From: Acidobacteriota bacterium | Lineage (GTDB): Bacteria; Acidobacteriota; Blastocatellia; Pyrinomonadales; Pyrinomonadaceae | Direction: 5' to 3' | Assembly (NCBI GenBank): GCA_018269075.1 | Contig: JAFDVJ010000020.1 | Location: 1 to 47,667 of the forward strand | DNA: 47,667 bases | Shown: one piece after another, positions 1 to 9,114 of the stretch | How positions within the stretch are numbered: the first letter of the stretch is position 1 | Layout: each line of letters begins with the position of its first letter | Notes under the pieces: generated by a model | What the model was told of the DNA's origin: nothing | Database searches by the model: none | The model's input: the letters and a program-made list of their open reading frames with translations, nothing else | Translations under genes and position numbers: made by a program

Positions 1-13
1 ATTCATATACCGC

Positions 14-199
14 TCAGTAATGATTTGCATATTCTTCAATTTTCAAAAAAGGCAACTTTTCCTTGGGGAATTTTTCTATAAATGACAACCTGTCTTTTTC
101 AGCAGTTGCTATTTCATCAGAAGAAAGTTTGAAACGGTTGGCATTGTTTAGTAACTTGTCCATATTTTCGTCATCTGAATATGTTTCGTTTTTTTGCAC
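14..199 (-). pseudogene. Short ORF, probable N-terminal fragment of a larger gene
   Basis: This 61-residue reading frame starts at an ATG (199-197) and stops at TGA (16-14). It is charged and helical, ending in a segment (FPKEKLPFLKIEEYANHY) that resembles the beginning of longer proteins, possibly the N-terminal region of McrB-type restriction ATPases. That resemblance is from memory and weak. The stop falls right at the window edge, so the rest of a frameshifted gene could lie outside. It may equally be a spurious or small intact gene. Confidence 0.3.
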
Positions 200-278
200 T
201 TTTGAAAGTTAGACTCAACCAGTTTACCGGATTTTTATGCATCGGCTTTTATGGTGCCTTCAGAACAATTCGTACATC

Positions 279-1262
279 TTAATAATTTCCTTTGCCCAAA
301 ATAACGTGTCTAACTCCGCCACGAGGATTGTCTACATCCCCTCGTCTTCTCGGTATTAAATGAATGTGGCAATGAAAAATCGTTTGTCCGGCACTTTCAC
401 CGTTATTTATCCCGATGTTAAAACCGGTAATTGATTTGTCATGATGCAGCGAACCGCCCTTTGCATACTGTAATAGCTGATTGCAGGCGTTAATCTCCGC
501 CTGCCCAAGTTCAAAGTAGGTTGGCACATGCCGCTTAGGAATGATTAAAGAATGAAGCTGGGTAACCGGGTAATTGTCGAAAATTACATAGCCCAACTGA
601 TTTTCCGCAAGTATTCGGCTCTTGTCGATTTCGCAAAACACACAGTCTCTTTCTCTGTGCTCGTAGGATTCTCTGACCTTCCTAAAGTCCGTATCGTCGC
701 GGTCTCGCTTCATCGCGTTGCAGCTGTAGCAAAGGGCCTGCAAATTAGAAACATCGTCCGAGCCGCCATGATTTCGCGGAACGATATGGTCGACCTCCAA
801 AGCTTTTTCATAGGCAGAGATACCGCAAAGCTCACAGCGAAATTTAGCACGTTTCAAGACCTCATAGCGAAGCGTCCCGCTGATGTAGCCGGCAGACTTC
901 CGGCGATGCTGGTAAACAAGCTTGCCGCGTTTGTCCAGGAATTCTTCGAGTTTCTTCAGGCAAAGTTCCTTGAGCGCTGCGATTTCGTCCTCCTCCAACG
1001 AATCGAAGTCAATTAAGGTATAGGTTTTAGTGTCCTTATCTCTTTCAACCAGACCGTGATTTCTCAGAACCTTTCCGACCATGTTGTTTGTAATGTTACG
1101 GTAATAGTCAATCTGTGATTCATCTCGAATAAGAAGGTTTTTAGCGATTTCAGTATCGGAACACTGGCCGCCGTTATCGAGCAAAGTCATCAGCATTAAA
1201 GGCTGATAAACGTGAGACATTCGCATCTGTTTCTGAATAAAATGAAAAAGTCGGTTAGCCAT
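279..1262 (-). CDS. wHTH-HNH endonuclease-HIT domain fusion protein
   Basis: This 327-aa protein has three parts. Residues about 1-85 look like a winged-helix DNA-binding domain. Residues about 130-190 form an HNH nuclease with paired cysteines C143/C146 and C178/C181, catalytic-type D158-H159 and the NLQALC segment. Residues about 205-327 form a HIT domain with the histidine triad H297-x-H299-x-H301 (HCHIHLIPRR) and a CxxC at 207-210. HIT proteins hydrolyse nucleotide phosphoramidates and dinucleotides; HNH domains cut DNA or RNA. The fusion suggests a nucleic-acid-cutting effector linked to nucleotide hydrolysis or end processing. It is divergent from the nuclease-like gene at 1386, with a 123-base AT-rich spacer. 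The domain calls are firm; the biological role is inferred. Confidence 0.85.
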   Translation of the reverse strand: MANRLFHFIQKQMRMSHVYQPLMLMTLLDNGGQCSDTEIAKNLLIRDESQIDYYRNITNNMVGKVLRNHGLVERDKDTKTYTLIDFDSLEEDEIAALKELCLKKLEEFLDKRGKLVYQHRRKSAGYISGTLRYEVLKRAKFRCELCGISAYEKALEVDHIVPRNHGGSDDVSNLQALCYSCNAMKRDRDDTDFRKVRESYEHRERDCVFCEIDKSRILAENQLGYVIFDNYPVTQLHSLIIPKRHVPTYFELGQAEINACNQLLQYAKGGSLHHDKSITGFNIGINNGESAGQTIFHCHIHLIPRRRGDVDNPRGGVRHVILGKGNY

Positions 1263-1385
1263 GGAGCAAGCGTAAATTTTTGAATTAATTATTTTGACTG
1301 ATTGGTTTTCTTGTCTATATTAACAGTTATTAACGCCCAACAAAATAAAATTATTTAAGGATGCTTTAGAATCTTTCTTCAAAAC

Positions 1386-1982
1386 ATGAAAAACGACCTT
1401 AACGCTATTCCAGTTTTTCGAAAATCCGGACATGAAAAATTCATTTTGGGCAATCATCCTACCGAGTTAAATTTGCTCGGTTTTTGGCAATGGGCGGGTT
1501 CGGATTTAACCAATAACGCTTACCGTGGAATGCTCGCCGAATACATCGTTGCCTGCGACTTGGGAATCAACCTTATGACAAGAATTGAATGGGATGCATA
1601 TGATTTATTAACTGAATCGGGAATTAAAATTGAGGTGAAATCGGCCGCCTACTTACAGAGTTGGAAGCAGAGTAAACCGTCTCGCATCGAATTCAATATC
1701 TGTCCGACCAATGCATGGAACACTGAAACAAACTCCTTCTGTCAGGAAAAGAAAAGGCAAGCTGACATTTACGTATTTGCCCTACTCAAGCACCTTGATA
1801 AGAAAACTGTGAATCCGCTGGATTTAGACCAATGGGATTTTTTTGTTCTTCCAACCCTTGTATTGGATTCACAGGTACCGCACCAACAAAAAATCGGCAT
1901 CAACGGTCTTCTTAAACTAAACCCAATTAAAGCCAAATTTGGCCAGATTAAAGAAACTATTGGCAATTTTTATCCGAGTTAA
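1386..1982 (+). CDS. PD-(D/E)XK-like nuclease family protein
   Basis: This 198-aa protein is cytoplasmic, with no signal or membrane segment. The order of acidic residues fits a PD-(D/E)XK nuclease core: E52 in the GMLAEYIVACDLG helix, an Asp at 70 or 73, then E83-V-K85 in the strand KIEVKSAAYLQSW. The family includes restriction enzymes and DNA-repair nucleases. No recognition domain can be identified. It is transcribed away from the HNH-HIT gene and toward a convergent hypothetical gene, so it appears monocistronic. An island context rich in DNA-modifying genes supports a restriction-like role. The nuclease assignment rests on the motif pattern only. Confidence 0.6.
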   Translation: MKNDLNAIPVFRKSGHEKFILGNHPTELNLLGFWQWAGSDLTNNAYRGMLAEYIVACDLGINLMTRIEWDAYDLLTESGIKIEVKSAAYLQSWKQSKPSRIEFNICPTNAWNTETNSFCQEKKRQADIYVFALLKHLDKKTVNPLDLDQWDFFVLPTLVLDSQVPHQQKIGINGLLKLNPIKAKFGQIKETIGNFYPS

Positions 1983-2032
1983 CTCAACAGTAAACCAGAT
2001 TAATTTATTGCTGCAAAGACTTTTGCTCCTAA

Positions 2033-3331
2033 TTACTCTTCTTTACCAAATTTTCCTTTGAATAACAGCCCAAAACTGAACTTGCTGTTTACAAGAGTGA
2101 ATTTTGGCGGTAATTGCCCGTACTCATAACTGGCTGAAAATCCGAAGTTTTTTGAAAAATCAAAATTAAATGAGCTTTTAACATAATCGCGAGGTTTCGT
2201 GTTGATTTGTATTGCATCAAAGCTGCCATTGTCATTTGTCTTAAAAAATACTTCACGCTTTAGAAGCAGTCTTCTAGTATATTGAGTTTCAAATGAAAAA
2301 ACTTTGTCATCATTTTGATAAATTTGAAAATAAATATTAGCCCCGAAAAATGGTCGAGCAATCAATCTTTTTTTTGCCTCGTCAATGGGGCTTTTTATGT
2401 TCCGGCCAAGCTCAAACCCAATAAAAGGAATAATATCTACTGGTTGGTTAGCGACAATAAAAGACAAATCTCTAAAAACCAAATCAGCCCTTGTTTGATA
2501 GACATAATTGACGTTCTTAAAATCGGTATCTGACTCAAGTTTGATGCCATTCGTGAAGTCAAAGGAACTTAACGGTGAACTGTTTGTTTTAATTCCTATT
2601 GTTTTTACGTAATTTATTCCTAGACTGGCTGAATCCGGGTCTGCTTTGGGAGAGGTAGAAGTTTTTAATTCAAAAACCGGTTCAATATAATTGTTATGTC
2701 CAAAGCTAAATCTCCTCTTTAATAAAGCATCTACCGAAAAAAATGTTTTTTGTTTCCGCGCGCCTTCAGCCAAGCCCTGTACATAAATGTCTGATGTTGC
2801 CCGGTCTTTCGATTTGACAAACTTAGTTTTGGAAGCTGTTTTTTTTCCGCTTGCATCAATCGGTTTCAGAAGTGTCGGTGACTGTAAGCATTTAGGAGAA
2901 GATAATTGTTTTACCTGAACTAGATAGTTGACTTTTTCTAAAAGCCCCATCTTCAAAGTAATTTTAACTTCTATTAGAGTTGGATTCGTCTCTAAGCTTC
3001 GCTGTATCGATACTTTATCAATCTGTAAAACTGCATCATTTAATATCTGCCTTTGTTGATTAGGAGTGGCCGTTGCGGCTTGCCCTAGAGCATCCGGATT
3101 GAAAACCAACCAGTTCTGGGAGTTTTCAATGATACTTTTTTGCTGAGAGGATACCCCCTTGGGAGTATTTAGACGAACAGCAAGCGAAGCAGGGTCGGTC
3201 GGGTCCCGAAAAACGGATTGAATTGTGATGTCATCTTTGCATTGTCCAAACCCGATTGTCGAAAAAAAAACAACAATATTTACAAGAATAAAAAGCTCAG
3301 TGAATCTGGTAAGAAACAAATAATTTTTCAT
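2033..3331 (-). CDS. Hypothetical secreted/outer-membrane protein
   Basis: I do not recognise the family. I place the start at the ATG at 3331 rather than an upstream one, because it begins directly with a signal peptide (MKNYLFLTRF, then a hydrophobic run ending near FGQC). It also avoids overlap with the gene upstream. The mature protein is about 400 aa. The last 200 residues alternate polar and hydrophobic positions with many aromatic residues, as in beta-barrels, and the C-terminus (FSFGLLFKGKFGKEE) is consistent with an outer-membrane strand. The small gene at 3363-3644 lies 31 bases upstream on the same strand, so the two may be co-transcribed. Confidence 0.6.
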   Translation of the reverse strand: MKNYLFLTRFTELFILVNIVVFFSTIGFGQCKDDITIQSVFRDPTDPASLAVRLNTPKGVSSQQKSIIENSQNWLVFNPDALGQAATATPNQQRQILNDAVLQIDKVSIQRSLETNPTLIEVKITLKMGLLEKVNYLVQVKQLSSPKCLQSPTLLKPIDASGKKTASKTKFVKSKDRATSDIYVQGLAEGARKQKTFFSVDALLKRRFSFGHNNYIEPVFELKTSTSPKADPDSASLGINYVKTIGIKTNSSPLSSFDFTNGIKLESDTDFKNVNYVYQTRADLVFRDLSFIVANQPVDIIPFIGFELGRNIKSPIDEAKKRLIARPFFGANIYFQIYQNDDKVFSFETQYTRRLLLKREVFFKTNDNGSFDAIQINTKPRDYVKSSFNFDFSKNFGFSASYEYGQLPPKFTLVNSKFSFGLLFKGKFGKEE

Positions 3332-3362
3332 ATATTCTATACTTAAACTAAGGTGACAAAAG

Positions 3363-3644
3363 TTATAGATTCCCTCCACCCGGCGCGGGCGTAGCTGTTG
3401 AGACTACATTTTCAACATCAGCAATAGTAGAGGATGTATTAATATTGTCGAAAGCATCATTTGGCAAAGAATGATGATAATACGCAACTCCGTGGTAAAT
3501 ATCGTTTACGAAGCCGTTAAATCTTGGTTGACTTATAATTCCCATTTGGGCAAGCTTCTTGTTTCGAACATATGATGGATTCCCCCCAGTCATATGCGCG
3601 AGACTCTTAAAAATAATCGTTTGCACATCGATAAGGTTAAGCAT
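3363..3644 (-). CDS. Small hypothetical protein (93 aa)
   Basis: The ATG at 3644 is preceded at good spacing by a GGAGAGG ribosome-binding site, which decides against a TTG start twelve bases upstream. The product is about 93 aa with no membrane segment. It has an IDVQTIIFKSLAHMTGG helix near the start and a glycine/proline-rich tail (TPAPGGGNL). I do not recognise a family. It is followed closely by the secreted protein gene at 2033-3331. Confidence 0.5.
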   Translation of the reverse strand: MLNLIDVQTIIFKSLAHMTGGNPSYVRNKKLAQMGIISQPRFNGFVNDIYHGVAYYHHSLPNDAFDNINTSSTIADVENVVSTATPAPGGGNL

Positions 3645-3871
3645 TTTCCTCTCCAAAAATTAGAATTTAGAACTGCTGGTTATAATGAATTTTAAGATTT
3701 GTTAATTTATAGCAGAGTTGTGGATACAATTACAAGATATTTTTTCAGCTTTTCAGATTTGATTAGAAAATCAATACTCCAGGTTGGCATCTGCAGTCTG
3801 GAAGATGAGCCTGCAATTAAGAGGAGTTTTCAGATTGGCGTCTGTTTTGGAAGCAAACAGTTTGAGCACAA

Positions 3872-5065
3872 TCAGTTAATTAACTCGGAGATTATTTCGA
3901 TGGTCGGCATCATGTCCTGGTAAATCGAATCCAAAGCTAGGGTTACTTTTCTGACGCTGTTTTTGTGGCGATTAATATAACGCAGCGTGGTTTGAATTTG
4001 TGTATGGCCAAGCTGGCTCGCAATTTCAGGAACGGAAAAGCCGAGCTCGTTTAATTTCGAGGCATGGCAGTATCTAAGGTCGTGGAAACGCAAATCCGAT
4101 AACCCTGCCTTGCTGCAGGCTGACTTAAACGACTTTCTTACTTCTGAAACCCCAAAAACCAAATCTTCTTTTGACTGTGGAAAGGAGTTCCACAGGCTCT
4201 CTAACTCGGTGTGCAGTCTGGTCGTTATTCCGACCTCTCGCTTTCGCATGGTCTTGGTATTGAAGGCCTTGATGATAATAACCCCGAAGGTCAAATCGAC
4301 CTCCTGCCATTGGAGCTTCAACAATTCTCCCAAACGGCAGCCCGTATCCAAGGCAGCGATGATTAACGGCTTCAGGTGGGCGCGTCGGTCCGTACAGGCG
4401 TCGATAAGCCTCTGAGTTTCTTCTAATGTCAGAATCCTCTCCCGCTTCACTTCATCGGCGGAGTGGATTAAGACATCCCCGCCTTTGAATGGATTCTTCG
4501 CAATCCAGCCGTTCCTCTCAGCGATATTCAGAATGCGGCGTAAATAGGACAGTTCACGGTTGACCGAAGCGATAGTTCTTTGTGAACTCTGGTGTGTTGG
4601 CGTTAGAAGCCTCTGAATACGAAATTCGCGCAGGTCGTCATAAGTCAGAGATTGTAATCTGACGGCCCCGAAAAACTCACGAAAGACATTGATATAGCCC
4701 TTTATTTGAACGTGCGAGCGGAGACCGGCGACTTTCCGGTCGTTCACATAATACGGTGGATTTGCGTAGTTTTTTAGATAATAATCACAGAGAGAATTAA
4801 CAGTTATTTTTTCTGCATCGAGAGCTTTGCGGCCGCCGTCTTCCAGCGTCTTCAGCAGATGCTTCAAGATTTTTCTCGCATCGGTTTTTGTTTTAGCAAT
4901 TCTTTGAACGGCCGTTCTTTTTCCGTTGTTGTTCTTATAGCCAACTCGTGCCGTCCAATCACCGTTTTTGTTTTGAAAAATTTGTCCTGTTCTTTGTTTC
5001 ACGTTCTTCAAACTCGCTTCGGACGTTTTATGAAAAAACGGAATAAAATTTATTGTATTGACCAT
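3872..5065 (-). CDS. Tyrosine recombinase/integrase (first copy)
   Basis: This 397-aa site-specific recombinase has an N-terminal arm-binding/AP2-like region at about 20-90 and a SAM-like core-binding domain at about 105-200. The C-terminal catalytic domain starts near the ERILTLEETQRL segment. Active-site elements are visible: Arg in DTGCRLGELLKL, Lys in FNTKTMRKRE, the box HDLRYCHASK, GH in QLGHTQIQT, and the nucleophile Tyr in RYINRH. It is clearly related to the recombinase at 22733-23992, sharing RKVAGLRS, the IASVNREL-type segment and KRERILT. The 150 bases to the helicase gene at 5216 are non-coding, and I could not find its attachment site. It marks either the edge of a nested island or the left part of a composite one. 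Confidence 0.92.
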   Translation of the reverse strand: MVNTINFIPFFHKTSEASLKNVKQRTGQIFQNKNGDWTARVGYKNNNGKRTAVQRIAKTKTDARKILKHLLKTLEDGGRKALDAEKITVNSLCDYYLKNYANPPYYVNDRKVAGLRSHVQIKGYINVFREFFGAVRLQSLTYDDLREFRIQRLLTPTHQSSQRTIASVNRELSYLRRILNIAERNGWIAKNPFKGGDVLIHSADEVKRERILTLEETQRLIDACTDRRAHLKPLIIAALDTGCRLGELLKLQWQEVDLTFGVIIIKAFNTKTMRKREVGITTRLHTELESLWNSFPQSKEDLVFGVSEVRKSFKSACSKAGLSDLRFHDLRYCHASKLNELGFSVPEIASQLGHTQIQTTLRYINRHKNSVRKVTLALDSIYQDMMPTIEIISELIN

Positions 5066-5215
5066 AATAACTATCTATTCCATTTGCTTTCAATTATACA
5101 TTTATCATAGATTAGCAATATCGTTAGTTGGCCGAAATAAAAAATTTCCGATTTTGCTCCGCCCCGGACATTTCTCTCATAGAGTTACGTTATCGGGCAT
5201 TGTATATCCCAGAAT

Positions 5216-8200
5216 ATGTCGATTTTAGAAGGTCAAATCGTCAAGAACTTAATCCCCTCCGAACCGGTTGCGGTTAATCGTATTCAAGATTTCGGCAGCA
5301 TGGTTTCCGTGAATTATACCGGCGTTAACACGAATATTTCGAGTAACAAGGTCATCACCCGTGAGGCTTTCGACAAGCTCGAAGTCCTGACCCGACAGGG
5401 CGTTTTCAATTTCACCGGGGACCCGCGAAAGTTCTCGCTTTTTGCCGAAGCCGAACGGATTAACTCGGCCTACCAGTTCGACCCGCTCTTTGCCGTCAAC
5501 TGCAGCATTGTCGACCCGCTGCCGCATCAGGTCGAAGCGGTCTACAAGTTCCTGCTGCCGCTTCCCAAAATCCGCTTTCTGCTGGCCGACGACACGGGGG
5601 CCGGAAAGACAATCATGACCGGCCTGCTGCTCAAGGAATTGATAATGCGGGGCGTCATCGAGCGGATTTTGATTGTGACGCCGGGAGGACTGACCAAACA
5701 ATGGCAGGAAGACGAGCTCGGCATCAAATTCAATTTACCGTTTACACTCGTCAACCGGAGCATTTTTTCATCCGACCCGAACGTCTTTCATACCGCGCCG
5801 CGCATCGTTACATCGATTGACTTCATCAGCCGCGAGGACGTGCTGAATGTGGCCGGCAACTCGAACTGGGATTTAATTGTTTTCGACGAATCGCATAAAC
5901 TCTCGGCCTACGAGTACGGCTCGAAGATTTACCGGTCGCAGCGGTACGAAGCCGCTTACAAGCTTTCCCAGCAGTGCGAGCACATCCTGCTTCTGACGGC
6001 CACACCGCATCGCGGCCGGAAAGATACTTTCAAAATGCTGCTGCAAATTCTCGATGAAGACATCTTCGCGACCGAGGACATCGCGACGGCCCGTATCCGC
6101 GAATACGAGACCGGCGGCATCAACAAGTTTTTCATCCGGCGGCTGAAGGAAGACATGAAGGACTGGCACGGGAAACCGCTCTTCAAGGCCCGCTACACCA
6201 AGACCACGACGTATGAGCTGACGCCCGAGGAAAAGGAGCTTTACGACAAGGTTACCGACTATCTGACGACCAAAAAAGCGGAAGCGTCGCAGTCGAAAAA
6301 TATCCATGTTTCGCTCGCTTTGAGCGTCATGCAGCGCCGGCTGGTCAGTTCCATCTTCGCCATCAAAAACACGTTGGAGCGACGCTTCAACGCATTGCAG
6401 ACCATTGTCGACGAGGTCAGACGAAACCCGAATATCTGGAATCAGCGGCACAAGCTCGAAACTCTCGACGTCGACACGATTGACGACTACGACGAACTCG
6501 AAGACGACGAACGTGACGCTCTCGAAAATATCCTGTCGGACCCGAAAAAGTTCAAGCTTTTTACGACCGCGAAAAGCCTGCCGGAAATCCAGTCCGAAGC
6601 CGAGGAGGTCAAGAAGCTCTTTTATCTGGCCGATGCCCTTTACAAAGGAAATCAGGAAGAGCAGAAGTTCAGCAAGCTTCGCGAGCTGCTGACGTCCGAG
6701 AAAGTGATTGACGGCGAAAAGCTCGTGCTCTTTACCGAGCATAAGGACACGCTTCTCTATCTCGAAGAACGTCTTCGAAACAACGGCTACACGGTCGTCA
6801 CGATTCACGGCGGAAAGTCGGTCGACGAGCGCCGGCAGGCCCAATGGGATTTCGCCAAGCCAGAGACCCAGATATTAATTGCGACCGATGCGGCCGGCGA
6901 GGGCATCAACCTGCAGTTCTGCCGGCTGCTGATTAACTGGGACATCCCGTGGAATCCGAACCGGCTTGAGCAGCGGATGGGCCGTATTCATCGTTATGGA
7001 CAGAAACAGGACGTGCTGGTCTTCAACATGGTCGCCGGCAATACCAAAGAAGGTCAGGTCTTGGAGCGGCTCCTGAAGAAGCTCGACATCATCCGCGAGA
7101 GCATGGGCGACGACCGGGTCTACGATGTGATTCAGGATGTTCTGGAGGACGTCAAGCTCGAAGACATCATCAATTCGGTCTTCAACGGTGCCGGCACTTC
7201 CCTGAACGACTTCCTCGACCAAACGGACGACCAGCTAAGGCAAAGATTCTCCGAAAAGATACAGGCCCAGCGGGAAAAGCTTTCGCACAGTACGGTCGAC
7301 TACCGCGACGCCCGTCAACTGAAAGAAAACTCGGACGAAAGACGCCTGCAGCCGATTTATGTAAGGCTCTTTTTCGAAAAAGCGTTTCAGCATCTGGGCG
7401 GCCAGTTTACCGAAATCAGAAAATCAATCTACCGGATTGATAAGCTCCCGGATTCGGTGGCCGACGTTCTCAAAAAAGACTACAACGTCTTCGCCGACAG
7501 TATCCGCCAGCTCCAGTTCTGCTTCGACAAGCAGGTCTTTCTCGATTATCAAGCCGTCGGCGATTTGGGGGCCGTGCATTACATCAATCCCGGCAATGCG
7601 CTTTTCGACTCGGTTATCAAGGTTATCCGGCTGACCTGCCGCGAGGACATGCTCAAGGGCACGGTTCTGGTTTCGCCGGACGATAAAGAAGACTATCTCG
7701 CTTTTTTCGTCAAATCGCAAATTACCGACAACCGGCAGAGCAAACAGAACGAAAGTCTTGCCGACGAGCAGCTGCTGCTGGTCAATCAAACCGCATCCGG
7801 CGAGTTTTCGAAAACTTCCCCGGCGAAGTTCATCGACCTGCATCCGCCGACCGAGTTTGCCAAGCTTCTCGAACCGCCGGACGTCGTCAGCAACGACGAG
7901 GTCATTCAATGGAGTTTCAACAACGTCACGATGCAGCAGCTCGAAGACACGAAAGAGCGAGTCGTGAACGACGCCCAAAAGCGCCGGCAGTATCTGGAAA
8001 CCGCATTCACGCACGTCATCGTCGATTTGCAGTCGCAGACGGCCGAGCTCCAAGGCAAGGTCTTACTCGGAGACCTGACGGTGCAGGAAAAAATCCAGAA
8101 GAATCAGATTCGAATCACCGAGCTGCTTCAGAAGAAACAAAGCCGTCTCGGCGACCTTGAACGAATGACCGAAATTTCCCCCAAAGCGCCGGAAGTGCTC

Positions 8201-8632
8201 GGCTGCGCCTACGTCGTGCCGCTCAATCAGGTCGAGTATCACGGGCATTACGGGATGAGCCGGGACGACGAAGCGGAAGCGATTGCGATGAACGCGGCGA
8301 TGGAATATGAAACGCGGCACGGATGGATGCCGCAGGACGTGTCGGCCAATAATGAAGGCTACGACATTCGCAGCGTCAACGCCGACCACATCAAACGTTA
8401 CATCGAGGTCAAGGGGCGGAGCGGCCCCGACGGCAGCGTCATGCTGTCCGAAAACGAAATGAACCGGCTCGCGCAACTCGGCGATTCGGCATGGCTCTAC
8501 ATCGTCATCAACTGCAAAAGCAGCCCGGAGCTTTTCAGGATTCAGAATCCGGCCGGAAAGCTCAATTTCGAAGAGAAGTCCAAGGGAATTCAGTTCTTTC
8601 TGCCGATGGCGGAGTGGAAAGCGAAAATTTAG
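5216..8632 (+). CDS. SNF2-family helicase with C-terminal DUF3883 (Hma-like/DrmD-like)
   Basis: This 1138-aa superfamily 2 helicase/translocase has motif I DDTGAGKT at about residues 125-132, motif II DESH at 224-227 and motif III LLTATPHRG. Motif V is ATDAAGEGINLQ near 557, and motif VI QRMGRIHRYGQ near 585. An acidic insert (DDYDELEDDE) follows the first RecA lobe. The last 150 residues form a DUF3883 domain with a nuclease-like ExK strand (YIEVKGRSG near 1063). It opens a five-gene operon with a DUF1156 methylase and a DUF499 ATPase. That helicase-methylase-ATPase combination is known from anti-phage islands. The role inferred here is tracking on or remodelling of invading DNA. The gene is GC-rich (about 55%) unlike the flanking island genes, so the operon probably arrived separately. 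Confidence 0.92.
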   Translation: MSILEGQIVKNLIPSEPVAVNRIQDFGSMVSVNYTGVNTNISSNKVITREAFDKLEVLTRQGVFNFTGDPRKFSLFAEAERINSAYQFDPLFAVNCSIVDPLPHQVEAVYKFLLPLPKIRFLLADDTGAGKTIMTGLLLKELIMRGVIERILIVTPGGLTKQWQEDELGIKFNLPFTLVNRSIFSSDPNVFHTAPRIVTSIDFISREDVLNVAGNSNWDLIVFDESHKLSAYEYGSKIYRSQRYEAAYKLSQQCEHILLLTATPHRGRKDTFKMLLQILDEDIFATEDIATARIREYETGGINKFFIRRLKEDMKDWHGKPLFKARYTKTTTYELTPEEKELYDKVTDYLTTKKAEASQSKNIHVSLALSVMQRRLVSSIFAIKNTLERRFNALQTIVDEVRRNPNIWNQRHKLETLDVDTIDDYDELEDDERDALENILSDPKKFKLFTTAKSLPEIQSEAEEVKKLFYLADALYKGNQEEQKFSKLRELLTSEKVIDGEKLVLFTEHKDTLLYLEERLRNNGYTVVTIHGGKSVDERRQAQWDFAKPETQILIATDAAGEGINLQFCRLLINWDIPWNPNRLEQRMGRIHRYGQKQDVLVFNMVAGNTKEGQVLERLLKKLDIIRESMGDDRVYDVIQDVLEDVKLEDIINSVFNGAGTSLNDFLDQTDDQLRQRFSEKIQAQREKLSHSTVDYRDARQLKENSDERRLQPIYVRLFFEKAFQHLGGQFTEIRKSIYRIDKLPDSVADVLKKDYNVFADSIRQLQFCFDKQVFLDYQAVGDLGAVHYINPGNALFDSVIKVIRLTCREDMLKGTVLVSPDDKEDYLAFFVKSQITDNRQSKQNESLADEQLLLVNQTASGEFSKTSPAKFIDLHPPTEFAKLLEPPDVVSNDEVIQWSFNNVTMQQLEDTKERVVNDAQKRRQYLETAFTHVIVDLQSQTAELQGKVLLGDLTVQEKIQKNQIRITELLQKKQSRLGDLERMTEISPKAPEVLGCAYVVPLNQVEYHGHYGMSRDDEAEAIAMNAAMEYETRHGWMPQDVSANNEGYDIRSVNADHIKRYIEVKGRSGPDGSVMLSENEMNRLAQLGDSAWLYIVINCKSSPELFRIQNPAGKLNFEEKSKGIQFFLPMAEWKAKI

Positions 8633-8657
8633 TTTTATCATTCAAAAAGAAGGTCGT

Positions 8658-9089
8658 ATGAGCATTTTAATTTACTGGAAATATGAAAACTTCGTAAAGG
8701 ATACTGCTGAAGGCGTAAGCTACAATTTCAATTCAAGGCAATCACGCTTACACTCAGCAACAGAAATTGGTGAGGATGTGTTTGTTTTAGGAGGGATGAA
8801 AAAGCAATCAGGTTTCGAAATCTACCTCTTGGCTCATCTTATTATCAAAGAAAAACTACATAATCCGCCGGGTTTTATTTACGGAAACTATCGAATCGAG
8901 GCCGACTCTGCCAAGTCCAAATACTTCTCCTTTGATGAAGAACCAATAACTCCATATCTGTCGAAACTGGATTCAATTACCCATTTCGACGACGAGCCAT
9001 ATAAATACGCACAGGCATTTCAGACAATTAGAAAGCTGAGCAAAGGTGACACACAATTTCTGCGAACGATTGCAAAGAATCTCGCCTAA
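8658..9089 (+). CDS. Small conserved-looking protein between helicase and methylase
   Basis: This 143-aa soluble protein starts 25 bases after the helicase stop and is preceded by AGAAGG. It has the pattern YWKYENFVKDTAEG, then FNSRQSRLHSATEIGEDVF, then PPGFIYGNYRIEAD, which reads like a compact beta-rich fold with many aromatic residues. I cannot name the family. A PUA/EVE-like modified-base reader is one speculative possibility given the tandem methylase. Base composition is AT-rich, unlike the helicase before it, so this gene may have been inserted into the operon. Confidence 0.65.
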   Translation: MSILIYWKYENFVKDTAEGVSYNFNSRQSRLHSATEIGEDVFVLGGMKKQSGFEIYLLAHLIIKEKLHNPPGFIYGNYRIEADSAKSKYFSFDEEPITPYLSKLDSITHFDDEPYKYAQAFQTIRKLSKGDTQFLRTIAKNLA

Positions 9090-9114
9090 AAAATCTTTGG
9101 AGAACGAAAAACAT

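Noticed and set aside
552..1016. 154-codon plus-strand ORF
   Set aside because: It lies entirely opposite the HNH-HIT gene and has no recognisable domain.
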